From Phenylobacterium sp. (GTDB lineage: Bacteria; Pseudomonadota; Alphaproteobacteria; Caulobacterales; Caulobacteraceae): a stretch of 45,049 bases of DNA. The first letter of the stretch is position 1; each line of letters begins with the position of its first letter. A program made the position numbers and the translations under genes. The notes under the pieces were generated by a model, which saw nothing but the letters and a program-made list of their open reading frames with translations, did no database searches and was not told the origin of the DNA. Below are positions 6,689 through 14,395 of this stretch, in pieces. Where the stretch lies: the NCBI RefSeq assembly GCF_024508875.1, contig NZ_JANINU010000084.1:1-45049 (forward strand). The letters run 5' to 3'.

Positions 6689-6919
6689 CTAAGGGCGAAC
6701 GCTCCTCACGCCATCCAAGTCGGCATCAAAGAGGCGAACAACCTCGAACGCGCCCTCCTCATGGGGGTAGCTGACCGACATTTCGCCGTCGATGACCACC
6801 GCTGTATCGACGCCGACGCGCTGGATCGGGCAATAGACGCCGCTATCTTCGAGAGGCATGACCACCGTCAGATCGGGGTCGAGGCGGGACAGCCTCTCGA
6901 TCAGCTCGCGCACCTTCAT
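6689..6919 (-). CDS. Small hypothetical protein
   Basis: A protein of 76 aa. The ATG at 6919 has GGAGG six bases upstream; the frame is open further upstream but the translated sequence there is Arg/Pro-rich and lacks a site. The protein starts MKVRELIERLSRLDPDLTVV, a short amphipathic helix then beta strands with acidic residues (FEVVRLFDADLDGV near the end). Proteins with this MKV-ELI-L-DPD-V start occur in phages and mobile elements without known function. It is convergent with the XRE gene. Confidence 0.7.
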   Translation of the reverse strand: MKVRELIERLSRLDPDLTVVMPLEDSGVYCPIQRVGVDTAVVIDGEMSVSYPHEEGAFEVVRLFDADLDGVRSVRP

Positions 6920-7025
6920 GAAGCCTCCTGGACGGCCAGAGATTAGCGCGCGGCACGGTTTGCAGAAGGGCGTAGACCTACCCTGGGCGCTTGACTCACT
7001 CATCAATGTTCGCTGTTTGTTCGAC

Positions 7026-7172
7026 ATGCGCGCAGCCAATGACAATGTGCCGCCGAGGGTTCGAGCAGCGCCCTTCCTTGGACGCCTTGGGCCGGGCTCC
7101 AGGCTCTTTGCCCTCCTTCGCAGGCCGCCTTCCGAAGTCGTCCCCTTTCCCAGCGATCCGCGCGAGGCGTGA
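7026..7172 (+). CDS. Possible AANDN-type small protein (48 aa)
   Basis: A 48-aa frame starting MRAANDNVPPRV. The MxAANDN start is often seen in tiny alphaproteobacterial genes. The stop at 7172 lies 3 bp before the start of the next gene, suggesting coupling. The rest is Arg/Pro/Leu-rich, which is weak evidence in GC-rich DNA, and no strong ribosome binding site is seen. Confidence 0.35.
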   Translation: MRAANDNVPPRVRAAPFLGRLGPGSRLFALLRRPPSEVVPFPSDPREA

Positions 7173-7175
7173 GCC

Positions 7176-7754
7176 ATGGGGGCGCGAACGACCAATCAGC
7201 GGCCGATGGCGTGGCAGGGAACGCTCGGCCAGATGCGCACCCATGGGACACGCGTCGCCCTGGCCTGCACCTCGACACCCGACTGCCGACGCTGGGCCCA
7301 TCTGCGCGTGCCGGAACTGATCGAGAAGCACGGCGAGGACTTCATGCTCTGGGACCGGCGCCCGGAGTGTCCGAGCTGCGGCGGGCCGGCGCACTACATG
7401 GCTTCGCCGGGACCGTCGACGCCATATCGCCCGCTCCTGTCAGGGCTGCTCGCCGACGAGGTGCGGCGCCAGTTCCTCAAGTCCTTTGGCTTCACCAAAC
7501 GCGACGTGAAGCGGATCCAGCTCATGGCCGAGAGTTGCGAAGGGCTAGATCAGCCGGCCGCGCTCGCGGACCTCGACGTGCCCTATCGCGTCGGGGCGTG
7601 CGCGCCTGGCCTTGAAAGCCGCTCCACCGGGCAGATCCTCGGGGAATGGAAAGGACGGACGCTCCTCTGGTGGCCGATGAACGAGCGGGAGGCAGAGGTC
7701 TGGCGGCGGTCTCGACGCACCGGCCCGAAGCCGCTCCCCTCGCCACGGCGATAG
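7176..7754 (+). CDS. Hypothetical protein with zinc-ribbon-like cysteines
   Basis: A protein of 192 aa with GAGG eight bases before the ATG. Four cysteines are arranged as in a zinc finger: C31 and C38 in ALACTSTPDCRRWAHL and a second pair in ECPSCGGPAHYM. The remainder is mixed, with a Trp-rich segment (GEWKGRTLLWWPMNEREAEVW) and a basic tail. A nucleic-acid-binding or structural zinc protein is plausible. It stands alone in the element between the SRAP side and the regulator side; no function recognised. Confidence 0.65.
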   Translation: MGARTTNQRPMAWQGTLGQMRTHGTRVALACTSTPDCRRWAHLRVPELIEKHGEDFMLWDRRPECPSCGGPAHYMASPGPSTPYRPLLSGLLADEVRRQFLKSFGFTKRDVKRIQLMAESCEGLDQPAALADLDVPYRVGACAPGLESRSTGQILGEWKGRTLLWWPMNEREAEVWRRSRRTGPKPLPSPRR

Positions 7755-7770
7755 GCAAATCACCTGACTG

Positions 7771-8346
7771 TTAGTTGACGCTTGGCCCAGTGCTCCAAGC
7801 GCCGGACGCGGACGACCACGAATAGGTTTCCGATACTGTCCGCCTGCGTAGAAACAGCATGTCGTAGACGAGGGTGAAGCGGACCCGGATCGCCCGCAAC
7901 TTGAACTCAGTCGTAAGCGCGCCGCCGGGGCAGCGAATCTGGATGGATGTGTCCGGCCGGATGATGATTGGCCGCCCAGGGACATCGACCTCGTTAAGCG
8001 ACAGATCCGCGACCACGAAGCCGCGCTCGCCCTCCCCCTTGATAATCAGGCACTCATGTCGACGGAGGGTGATCGGAAGCCACTTCGACTGGTTTGTCAC
8101 GGTGAAGCCAACGTCGTCTGGCCTGAGAACCTGGGCTCCGCTCGGCGTGATCTTCGGACCTTCGAACGGCGGGCTGACGACCTGGACCACGGCGGCGACG
8201 GTTCCGATCGCGGTCGCACCGCCAGCGCCCAGCTTCCAATAGCGCCGCCAACGGGCAACCCTTGGCAGCGGCGCGACGTCCGTGGGCGGCTGCGTCGCGC
8301 GGCGAGGGGCCGCTCGCCGACGCCTCTTACTCCGCCTTCCCCCCAT
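7771..8346 (-). CDS. Hypothetical single-pass membrane protein
   Basis: A protein of 191 aa with GAGGGGGAT upstream of the ATG at 8346. The N-terminus is strongly basic (KRRRRAAPRR), followed by one hydrophobic helix (about residues 38-60, LGAGGATAIGTVAAVVQVV), which predicts a cytoplasmic N-terminus and a beta-rich outer domain (VGFTVTNQSKWLPITLRRHE, then TSIQIRCPGG). No family recognised. It is convergent with the zinc-ribbon gene and divergent from the SRAP gene. Confidence 0.62.
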   Translation of the reverse strand: MGGRRSKRRRRAAPRRATQPPTDVAPLPRVARWRRYWKLGAGGATAIGTVAAVVQVVSPPFEGPKITPSGAQVLRPDDVGFTVTNQSKWLPITLRRHECLIIKGEGERGFVVADLSLNEVDVPGRPIIIRPDTSIQIRCPGGALTTEFKLRAIRVRFTLVYDMLFLRRRTVSETYSWSSASGAWSTGPSVN

Positions 8347-8459
8347 GGATCCCCCTCAAGTCCAGCTCAACGTGTCGTCATGGCCTTCAGACCAGACGGT
8401 CCGTCCCCGCGCCTGGATTTGACTCGACGGACGGTCGCATTGCGCCCCACGGTGCGTCC

Positions 8460-9125
8460 ATGTGCAACCTCTACACCCTGGACCCGAACCTCATCGACTT
8501 GGTCGAAGAGTTCCAGCGCTTTCTTGGCCTGCACCTGGCGACGCCTGCCGGCGAGCTGTCGAACACCCCTTGGGCGAAGACGGTCTATCCCGGCTATCAG
8601 GGCATGTTCGCTCGGCCGATGGACCTGGCCGACCCGGGCGGCGCGCTGGAGCCTGTCGTCGGGCGTTGGGGCCTCGTGCCGTTCTTCCATAAGGGCGAGC
8701 CCAAGGCGTGGAAGTCGGCGACGAACAACGCCCGCTCCGAGGACATGCATGAGAAGGCCAGCTTCCGCGACGCCGTGAAGTCGCGCCGGGCGATCATCCC
8801 TGTCACGGCGATCTGCGAATGGACCGGCCCGAAGGGCTCGAAGACCAAGCACCTCATCACCCGCGCCGGCGGCGGAACGCTGTTCCTGGCCGGCCTCTGG
8901 AGCCGCCACAAGTGGGAAGGCGAGGAAACCCTCAGCTACACGATGGTGATGCAGGCGACGGCCGAGGGCGACGACATGTTCGCCTTCCACAACCGCCAGC
9001 CGGTGTTCCTGGACCGCGACGGCGCCCAGACCTGGCTGGATACCTCGGCCGACTATCGGCCGCTGCTAATGGGGCCGCCGGGCGGCGCGCTAGTGGCCGA
9101 TCCGCCGGAGCCGGTGGCGGCGTAG
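8460..9125 (+). CDS. SRAP-family protein (YedK/HMCES, abasic-site DNA-protein crosslinker)
   Basis: A protein of 221 aa. The ATG at 8460 is required because SRAP proteins need Cys at position 2 (MCNLYTL). That Cys forms a thiazolidine crosslink to abasic sites in single-stranded DNA. Other family landmarks are NNARSE, the Glu in ICEWTG and the His in AFHNRQPV. The frame stays open upstream to 8262 but that part lacks SRAP features. SRAP genes are frequent in phages and mobile elements and may protect replicating or entering DNA. It has its own upstream gap of 113 bp. Confidence 0.93.
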   Translation: MCNLYTLDPNLIDLVEEFQRFLGLHLATPAGELSNTPWAKTVYPGYQGMFARPMDLADPGGALEPVVGRWGLVPFFHKGEPKAWKSATNNARSEDMHEKASFRDAVKSRRAIIPVTAICEWTGPKGSKTKHLITRAGGGTLFLAGLWSRHKWEGEETLSYTMVMQATAEGDDMFAFHNRQPVFLDRDGAQTWLDTSADYRPLLMGPPGGALVADPPEPVAA

Positions 9126-9187
9126 GCTGACGGCAAGGTCCAGACCTTCCGAACGTAGGAGATGGGCGGCGAGCGGTCTTTCGATAG

Positions 9188-9421
9188 TTGGCGACGAGGC
9201 CGGGTGATCGCCGAACGAAAACCAAGCCCCCGTGGGTCGTGGTGCATCTCCCCGAAAAGCGACATTCTACAACGGGCGTGACTGTGGGGGAGCGGCGTGA
9301 GCGAACTGAAGGGTGGCGACACGAGTTGGAGTGCGACGAAGACGAAGCGCGGTTCGAAGAGGCGGTGAGGAAGATCGCGCCAAAGGAACGGCCCGCGCCG
9401 CCTGAGCGCGAGCCGGACTAG
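9188..9421 (+). CDS. Possible small charged hypothetical protein
   Basis: A frame of 77 aa beginning with TTG at 9188; no ATG is available and no clear ribosome site is seen. The sequence is highly charged, ending with an acidic/basic helix (ECDEDEARFEEAVRKIAPKE). The PPWVVVHLPEK segment looks like real protein. It is convergent with the gene ending at 9423. It could be a real small gene or a chance frame. Confidence 0.35.
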   Translation: MATRPGDRRTKTKPPWVVVHLPEKRHSTTGVTVGERRERTEGWRHELECDEDEARFEEAVRKIAPKERPAPPEREPD

Positions 9422-9422
9422 T

Positions 9423-10133
9423 TCACTTCCGAAGGTCGGCAGCGAGCGCGTCCAAATACGCGGCGAGATCGCTTAGGCCGCTGCCGTACATCTGCCCCGC
9501 GCTAAAGGCTTGCGCACCGTGGGCAGAGAGCGGGTTCGGAGATTGGTCGGCAGGCAACGGACGCCGGAGCCGCTTCGATGCTTCATCAACGAGGTCGCGG
9601 GCGTCGTACAGATACAGGTCTCGGAACCTCATGGTGTCGTCATGGTCCAGGTTCGCTAGCTGGGCGCGGATTTCTTCCGGCTTCGCCCCCGGAGTGCCTG
9701 CTAGTTTCTTTGCTTCCGCGTGGTGATCGCTCTCGAACTTGCGAAGCCCATTTGCAACCTCTCGGAGCCGGTTGGAGACCTCAGCGTTGGAGCGCCTGCT
9801 GAAAGGCGTTACGCGATCCGGGATCGGAGCATCAGCGCGCGCAGGCGACGGGGTGACCGACGAGGAACGTGCATGAGCGGTTGCTGACTTTCCCTCCGGT
9901 TCTTGTGGCTTCCCATGAAGGTGCAGCGACGCCGCGCCGACGAGGCAACCAACGCCGACCACGGCAAGCGAGATGACTGACCATCGCACGCCGGGAATGA
10001 ATGAGAGGGTCATCGCGGCAAACCCCATCGAAAGCCCCGCGTCCGCCAACGGCCTCGGGATCGCAGGCCAGCGATACCGGAGGAACCCCCAGACGGCGCT
10101 CATCCCGACACCGAACAGAAGTGTTGGCCCCAT
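9423..10133 (-). CDS. Hypothetical membrane protein with cytoplasmic helical domain
   Basis: A protein of 236 aa. The N-terminal 75 residues contain two to three hydrophobic helices (LLFGVGMSAVWGFL; AGLSMGFAAMTLSFIPGV; VISLAVVGVGCLVGAASL). A Ser/Pro/Ala linker is followed by a charged helical domain (VSNRLREVANGLRKFESDHH, then YDARDLVDEASKRLRR), probably cytoplasmic. No family recognised. It is divergent from the exported-protein gene at 10174 with 40 bp between, implying facing promoters. Confidence 0.6.
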   Translation of the reverse strand: MGPTLLFGVGMSAVWGFLRYRWPAIPRPLADAGLSMGFAAMTLSFIPGVRWSVISLAVVGVGCLVGAASLHLHGKPQEPEGKSATAHARSSSVTPSPARADAPIPDRVTPFSRRSNAEVSNRLREVANGLRKFESDHHAEAKKLAGTPGAKPEEIRAQLANLDHDDTMRFRDLYLYDARDLVDEASKRLRRPLPADQSPNPLSAHGAQAFSAGQMYGSGLSDLAAYLDALAADLRK

Positions 10134-10173
10134 ACAGCCAAGCTAGCAGACGCTATGCAAAGTACATAAGGCT

Positions 10174-10656
10174 ATGGCTATGAAGCCCTTGATGAGTCTC
10201 CTTCTTGTGGTGGCGTCGGCTGCACCGGCTCGTGCTGCGGAACAGCCCTTGCTGCCTCCCGACGTCCGGAACCTGAACCTCGCCTGCAACGGCTCGGCAG
10301 TATGGACTGAGAAGGTAACCGACGACCACGGCACCCTCGGCAAATTCGACGACGACACCGAGACGAAGCACACTCGCAGCGGATCTGGCCGCGTTCTGGT
10401 GCGCTTCACCGAGACCGGCGGATCTTTCAGGCTTCCGCCGACTTTCCCGGGCGGGAAGAACGGCGGCTGGTACAGCATGAGCGCAGTGGAGGTCACTGAA
10501 GGCCTCATCGTCGGGCGCACGAAGGGGCTCCTCGGCCAAAGCAAGTCCATGGTGATCAACCGGCAAAGCGGCGAGATCACTCTAGAGTTTGCAGGGGTCA
10601 CCTTCTCCGGCGCGTGCGAGAAATTCGTGGAGACGCCAGGTGCTCGGAAGTTCTAG
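10174..10656 (+). CDS. Exported hypothetical protein
   Basis: A protein of 160 aa with a signal peptide (MAMKPLMSLLLVVASAAPARA) and mature start near AEQPLLPPDVRNLNLACNG; an ATG at 10180 is an equally good start. The mature part is beta-rich with two Cys (in NLACNG and SGACEKF) likely forming a disulfide. The pattern of an early LNLACNG and a late VTFSGACEKF is typical of small periplasmic proteins whose role is unknown. It is followed by a hairpin terminator and then the convergent spike gene. Confidence 0.65.
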   Translation: MAMKPLMSLLLVVASAAPARAAEQPLLPPDVRNLNLACNGSAVWTEKVTDDHGTLGKFDDDTETKHTRSGSGRVLVRFTETGGSFRLPPTFPGGKNGGWYSMSAVEVTEGLIVGRTKGLLGQSKSMVINRQSGEITLEFAGVTFSGACEKFVETPGARKF

Positions 10657-10699
10657 CCGGCACTCGCCCCATTGAGGAGCTACGCAAGCCTGCAAGGTT

Positions 10700-10733
10700 G
10701 CCGGCCGCCCGGCGCTTTGGCTAGGCGGCCGGC
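10700..10733. terminator. Bidirectional hairpin terminator
   Basis: The perfect 10-bp stem GCCGGCCGCC (10700-10709) with GGCGGCCGGC (10724-10733) and a 14-nt loop lies between the convergent genes ending at 10656 and 10770. It has no strong T-tract, but position and stability suit termination from both sides. Confidence 0.55.
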
Positions 10734-10769
10734 TTCTGCCCACCTTCCCCCGGTAGGCTGGGCAGTCGT

Positions 10770-12587
10770 CTAGGGCAGCGTCGCCCATCCGGTTCCGGTG
10801 GAGTTGACCGCGCCGTAGCCGTCCGTCCGATACAGCACGCCCCACACGTAATTGAGCATGGCCGTAATGTCGGCCGCCTTGGTCGGCATGGTCCAGATTG
10901 AGCCGGCCGAGGCCTCAAGTGTCGTGCGTGGGTTCAGGCCACCAGGGAAGCCGGTCGGCGAGTTGCTGCGGTTGTTCGCAATGTCTGTCCCTGTCGTGAC
11001 GCCTAGGACGTTGGCATAGCCGCCGGTTCCGTCGCCATACTCCCGCTGCGACCACAGATAGTTCTTGTCGCTCGTCATCGTCGCCGCCGCGACGAGCGTC
11101 AGCGGCTTGCACACGATGCGCATCGACGCGTTGCCATAGTCAGGCTGGCCCGAGCCAAGCGGGATGATGTTGTTGATATCGACGCTGTAGTCACCCTTGA
11201 TCGCCGTGATTAGGGTGTTGTGCGTGAACCTGCACGAACCCGACCAGCGGCCAAGCTCGATGCCGTAGGTATAGGGCGCGATCACGATGTTGCCGCGAAC
11301 GGTCGGGGTCGCAATGTCGAGGCTGGCGCCCGTCGCGCCGAGCACGATCAGGCGGCAGCTACTGATATTCGCGGTATCGTCCGTCAGGTTCCAAATCAGG
11401 TTGTTCTCAATGGTCGGGCTTTGCTCAACGACTCCGCCCGAGTTGTCGGGCGACCAAATCGAGTCTAGGTGAATGTCCTTATCCACGGTCGGCGAGCGCG
11501 TCCGCCAGGCCGGGCCTACCAGATTGTAACGGACAATCGTCCCGCTGGTGTTTATTTCTCGCGCGATGCCTCGGGCGTGGAAGTACGCAAGGACGTTGTT
11601 GCAAACCTTGTTTCCGGTTCCACCAGAGACGTAGAACGCGTTGCTGACGTGGGATGCGTAGTTGGCTTGCGAGTAGTCGCCCTCCACGCCGATTTCGTTC
11701 CGGTTGCCCGAGAGATAGACTGCAGCCTGCGCATAGTTGATGAACTCGGTTGTGAACTCCGCCTCGGTCATCAGAGCGTTGATGCGCGTAACCCGGTTGT
11801 CGTCTCCAGCGATCTGCACCTTGCCGGACACGTTCGCATTGTAGCCGACCAGTCGGCCGCCCGTGACGGTCACGCCGTCATATTCGAGGTCAACCCAAAT
11901 CCCGGAGCTGCCGCCGCCAAAGCTGATCGCCGAAAGCGTGGGCGGAAGCTGATTGTTCGCCCACATCACCTTCAGTCGGTCGGACGTGGACCAGCCGGTC
12001 CCGGACGAGAAGTTGAAGCCGGCGCCCATGCGGAAGTCGGGGCGCGAAAGCCCCGTCATCAGGTAGAGGACGCGAACGCCGTTCGTGTACGCCTGCGCCG
12101 CGTCGGCGGTCCCCAGGATCGCGCCAGCGTAGTTGTCGCCGCTGTAGTTGTTCCCGATGGAAACCCCGCTGCTGACCATGTTGTAGGTCAGGCGGCCCCA
12201 GTTCGACCACGCGCCGCCGTCCACCCGGACACGGTAGTCCCATTCATACTTTGGATCGGTCGCCGCGGTGCTGCGATAGGGGGTGCGGCCGGTGTTGCCA
12301 GTCCCGGTGTAGCCGGTCGCCGTCAGCGGGTTTGTGCCACTGTTGTAGCGGAAGTGTGTTCCCGTCCCGGTGACGAGCGACACCTCCCATTCCTGCGTTC
12401 CGCTCGGGATCGTGGAGCCGGCCGCGCGGAACACCGCCGCTAGGTCAACCTGCCCCGTCCCGGAAGCGTTCGGCGTCTTAGCGCCGTACAGCATGGCGAC
12501 GTTCTGCAGAACCGGCGCAGGCGTCGCCACTGCGGGCGGCCCGTTAGAGAGCGAGAGCGAAAGGCCTATGCCGAGTCCCATAGGCAT
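10770..12587 (-). CDS. Right-handed beta-helix spike/fibre protein
   Basis: A protein of 605 aa without a signal peptide. An N-terminal region (about 1-30, GLGIGLSLSLSNG) is glycine-rich, followed by a beta-sandwich-like part. From about residue 200 there are repeats typical of parallel beta-helices with Asn ladders: NLIWNLTDDTANISSC, VRGNIVIAPYTYGIEL and FTHNTLI. The C-terminus ends with a small capping region. Such folds form phage tail or head spikes that bind or cleave surface polysaccharide. It lies directly downstream of a spike base protein on the same strand, which supports the spike reading over a secreted lyase. Receptor and enzymatic activity are unknown. Confidence 0.78.
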   Translation of the reverse strand: MPMGLGIGLSLSLSNGPPAVATPAPVLQNVAMLYGAKTPNASGTGQVDLAAVFRAAGSTIPSGTQEWEVSLVTGTGTHFRYNSGTNPLTATGYTGTGNTGRTPYRSTAATDPKYEWDYRVRVDGGAWSNWGRLTYNMVSSGVSIGNNYSGDNYAGAILGTADAAQAYTNGVRVLYLMTGLSRPDFRMGAGFNFSSGTGWSTSDRLKVMWANNQLPPTLSAISFGGGSSGIWVDLEYDGVTVTGGRLVGYNANVSGKVQIAGDDNRVTRINALMTEAEFTTEFINYAQAAVYLSGNRNEIGVEGDYSQANYASHVSNAFYVSGGTGNKVCNNVLAYFHARGIAREINTSGTIVRYNLVGPAWRTRSPTVDKDIHLDSIWSPDNSGGVVEQSPTIENNLIWNLTDDTANISSCRLIVLGATGASLDIATPTVRGNIVIAPYTYGIELGRWSGSCRFTHNTLITAIKGDYSVDINNIIPLGSGQPDYGNASMRIVCKPLTLVAAATMTSDKNYLWSQREYGDGTGGYANVLGVTTGTDIANNRSNSPTGFPGGLNPRTTLEASAGSIWTMPTKAADITAMLNYVWGVLYRTDGYGAVNSTGTGWATLP

Positions 12588-12695
12588 TAGACGGCCTCAC
12601 GGCTGCTAAGTGACGCTAAGGTCAAGGCACGGGTGGCGATGGGGGCGCTCATACCCCCTTGCCTCTCACGTCAAGGGCGGGCGGGGATGGCGGCT

Positions 12696-12705
12696 GCCGT
12701 AATAC
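12696..12705 (-). promoter_or_regulatory. GTATTACGGC motif, copy 4
   Basis: This copy of the shared intergenic motif lies 109 bp upstream of the beta-helix spike gene and about 42 bp after the stop of the spike base gene. Other copies are at 13371, 13789 and 14305, all in the same orientation and all in gene gaps. Confidence 0.45.
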
Positions 12706-12746
12706 GTGGTTCGCCGCCCGCCGCCACGACCGTCAGGAGACGGCGG

Positions 12747-12989
12747 CTAGTAGAGCGCCCAAATGTCGGTCGCCGTGCCGCCCGTCCGAACATGCGTGAG
12801 CTGTAGCGGGTTGTATCCGGCCTGGAGCGGCACACTATCGCTGGCGTTGCCGTCTGCGTCGGTCACGTTGGCCGTTCCCGCCGTGCCGACCAACAGGCCG
12901 CGACAGGTCCCGCCGGGAAGCGGCGTGCTGGCCTTGGTCACCGCAACGATTTTGGACGCACTCCAGATCGCCGAACTTTTGCCGCCCAT
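12747..12989 (-). CDS. Spike base protein, RCAP_rcc01079-like family
   Basis: A protein of 80 aa. The pattern AVTKASTPLPGGTCRGLLVG, then TAGTANVTDADGNASDSVPL, then LTHVRTGGTATDIWALY matches the spike-base family named after Rhodobacter capsulatus Rcc01079, the base of the GTA head spikes. The known role is to anchor a receptor-binding spike on the virion. The gene starts 3 bp after the stop of the preceding gene and is followed by the beta-helix spike, so base and spike are neighbours as expected. The family call is from pattern memory and should be confirmed by a profile search. Confidence 0.8.
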   Translation of the reverse strand: MGGKSSAIWSASKIVAVTKASTPLPGGTCRGLLVGTAGTANVTDADGNASDSVPLQAGYNPLQLTHVRTGGTATDIWALY

Positions 12990-12992
12990 GTT

Positions 12993-13328
12993 CTACGCCC
13001 CGCTCATTTGCAGAAGGGCTTTCACGCCCGCCAAGTGTTCGCCGGATGACGCGGCGAGGCTCCGCAGGAGGGTCAACACGCTTGCAGCGCCTCCCGAGAA
13101 GTGAAGCTCCGGGGAGGAAATCGCCGTGTTCTCCAGCACGAAGGGGGCGGCCCCCGAGATATGCAGAACAGCGCCCTTGAAATGGCAGTCGCGAAACCGC
13201 TTGCCGTCCATCTCGACATGATCGGTAAAGGTGACGCCCTCGACCAACTCCAGGGGAGCGCAGGCCGGCGCGTCACCCTTTAGGGGCTGACAAAACTCGA
13301 CCGTGGGCGGGCGTGCGGCTCTTTCCAT
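12993..13328 (-). CDS. Small FxDCxF beta-helix-like protein
   Basis: A protein of 111 aa with the core KRFRDCHFKGAVLHISG followed by FVLENTAISSPELHFSGGAA. This FxDCxF, then F/L-x-F-x-G pattern is that of short pentapeptide-like or single-domain beta-helix proteins common in proteobacteria, of unknown function. The C-terminal helix has LLRSLAASSGEHLAGVKALL. It is coupled to the spike base gene (3 bp apart), so a part in spike assembly or display is possible. Confidence 0.65.
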   Translation of the reverse strand: MERAARPPTVEFCQPLKGDAPACAPLELVEGVTFTDHVEMDGKRFRDCHFKGAVLHISGAAPFVLENTAISSPELHFSGGAASVLTLLRSLAASSGEHLAGVKALLQMSGA

Positions 13329-13370
13329 GGGCCGTTGGTCTCACACCTGGCGCTCGCGAGACATGCGCCC

Positions 13371-13380
13371 GGCGTAATAC
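13371..13380 (-). promoter_or_regulatory. GTATTACGCC motif, copy 3
   Basis: This copy lies 42 bp upstream of the FxDCxF gene and about 8 bp after the stop of the preceding gene. It differs from the other copies at one position (C for G). Confidence 0.45.
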
Positions 13381-13388
13381 GAGCGGCC

Positions 13389-13706
13389 CTAAATCCCGTC
13401 CCCCACCGACACGCTAATGCGGCCGGTGCCCGAGGCCATGATAGCGGCCATATAGCGGTCACCGTCGCGTTGCGGGTTGGGGACCGTGAAGCCGCAGGGG
13501 ATGCCGGGCGGGACGGGGAGAGAGCCCGTCGTGGTCGCATCGACGTCAGATCCCCCAAACTCGACAAATGCGACCGTTGAGCCTTCGTTGTAGACGCGGA
13601 CTTGGAACGAGCTTGCGGAAGGCTGGGCCGCGAGCCTCACACGGCCCGTGGTGGTGGTAGCCGACACGGCGGCCAAGCCCCCCGGTCGGGGCGTGAATAG
13701 GTGCAT
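13389..13706 (-). CDS. Small phage-type structural protein, beta-rich
   Basis: A protein of 105 aa with GGAGG seven bases before the ATG. The central part, VRVYNEGSTVAFVEFGGSDV, followed by SLPVPPGIPCGFTVP and a final GTGRISVSVGDGI, matches a small beta-sandwich type often found next to fibre or decoration genes in phages. The role is not established; a decoration or spike-associated subunit is plausible given the neighbouring spike base and spike. It is flanked on both sides by copies of the GTATTACGSC motif. Confidence 0.65.
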   Translation of the reverse strand: MHLFTPRPGGLAAVSATTTTGRVRLAAQPSASSFQVRVYNEGSTVAFVEFGGSDVDATTTGSLPVPPGIPCGFTVPNPQRDGDRYMAAIMASGTGRISVSVGDGI

Positions 13707-13788
13707 CTCTGCCTCCAGATTGCTTCCGTCATCGCGACGCTAGCGAGAGGCCACCTTGCACCGAACCCGCACTACCTCACACGCGAGG

Positions 13789-13798
13789 GCCGTAATAC
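13789..13798 (-). promoter_or_regulatory. GTATTACGGC motif, copy 2
   Basis: This copy lies 82 bp upstream of the gene starting at 13706, in a 192-bp gap with no gene. Its orientation matches the downstream gene. Confidence 0.45.
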
Positions 13799-13898
13799 GC
13801 CCGCAGCTCGAGCGAAGCCCCTGGAGCAGCCTTTGCGGTTCCGGGCTAGCGTACAGCTCCCCAAGCCTGCCCCAGCGCGTCCCGAGCGTGGCGCGAGG

Positions 13899-14213
13899 CT
13901 ATGCGATTTCGGCTAGGGTGACCGCGTGTCCGCGCCGGCAATAGCTCGTCAGCAGCTCCCACGCGTCCAGCTCACGAAGGCCGAGCCGCTGCAACTCGGT
14001 CGCCAGGGCGTCTATCGTCGCCAGGATCGCGGGAGACTTCACCGCCACCGCCCCCAACGCCGCGTCTGAGGTCGCGCGAATGGCGGCCGGGGCGCGGGCC
14101 TTCGCTATCTCCGCCAATTCCTCAGGGCGCACCCCCTCCCCTCGCCAATACCTTTCGCAGGCGTTGGCGACGCGGCGCGAGCTGGCATCTCGGGCAGGCA
14201 CTCTAGGCGGCAT
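13899..14213 (-). CDS. Hypothetical helical protein
   Basis: A protein of about 104 aa from ATG 14213; a TTG at 14225 with GGGAG upstream is the alternative. It is almost wholly helical and Ala/Arg/Glu-rich (ANACERYWRGEGVRPEELAEIA, then ILATIDALATELQRLGLREL). No motif recognised. It lies between the HGG-type gene pair and the phage-type beta-rich gene, as its own transcription unit with a GTATTACGGC motif upstream. Confidence 0.5.
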   Translation of the reverse strand: MPPRVPARDASSRRVANACERYWRGEGVRPEELAEIAKARAPAAIRATSDAALGAVAVKSPAILATIDALATELQRLGLRELDAWELLTSYCRRGHAVTLAEIA

Positions 14214-14304
14214 GACGGCAGACAAGGCGGGATACTCCCGACCGCGAGGGTGTTGCGCGTTAGCCTGAGTTAGGGCCCGTCGCTCCGCTACCGTCCATAC
14301 AGCC

Positions 14305-14314
14305 GCCGTAATAC
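14305..14314 (-). promoter_or_regulatory. GTATTACGGC motif, copy 1
   Basis: This copy lies in the 170-bp gap upstream of the gene at 14213 and about 80 bp after the HGG gene. It is the first of four copies read in transcription direction. Confidence 0.45.
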
Positions 14315-14395
14315 AGAATGGCCGCCGGCCGGATTGCGCGCCCGCACGGCCTGTTTTCCGCCTGCAAATTCAGGGTCCGGCGCGAGGCGTCTCGG

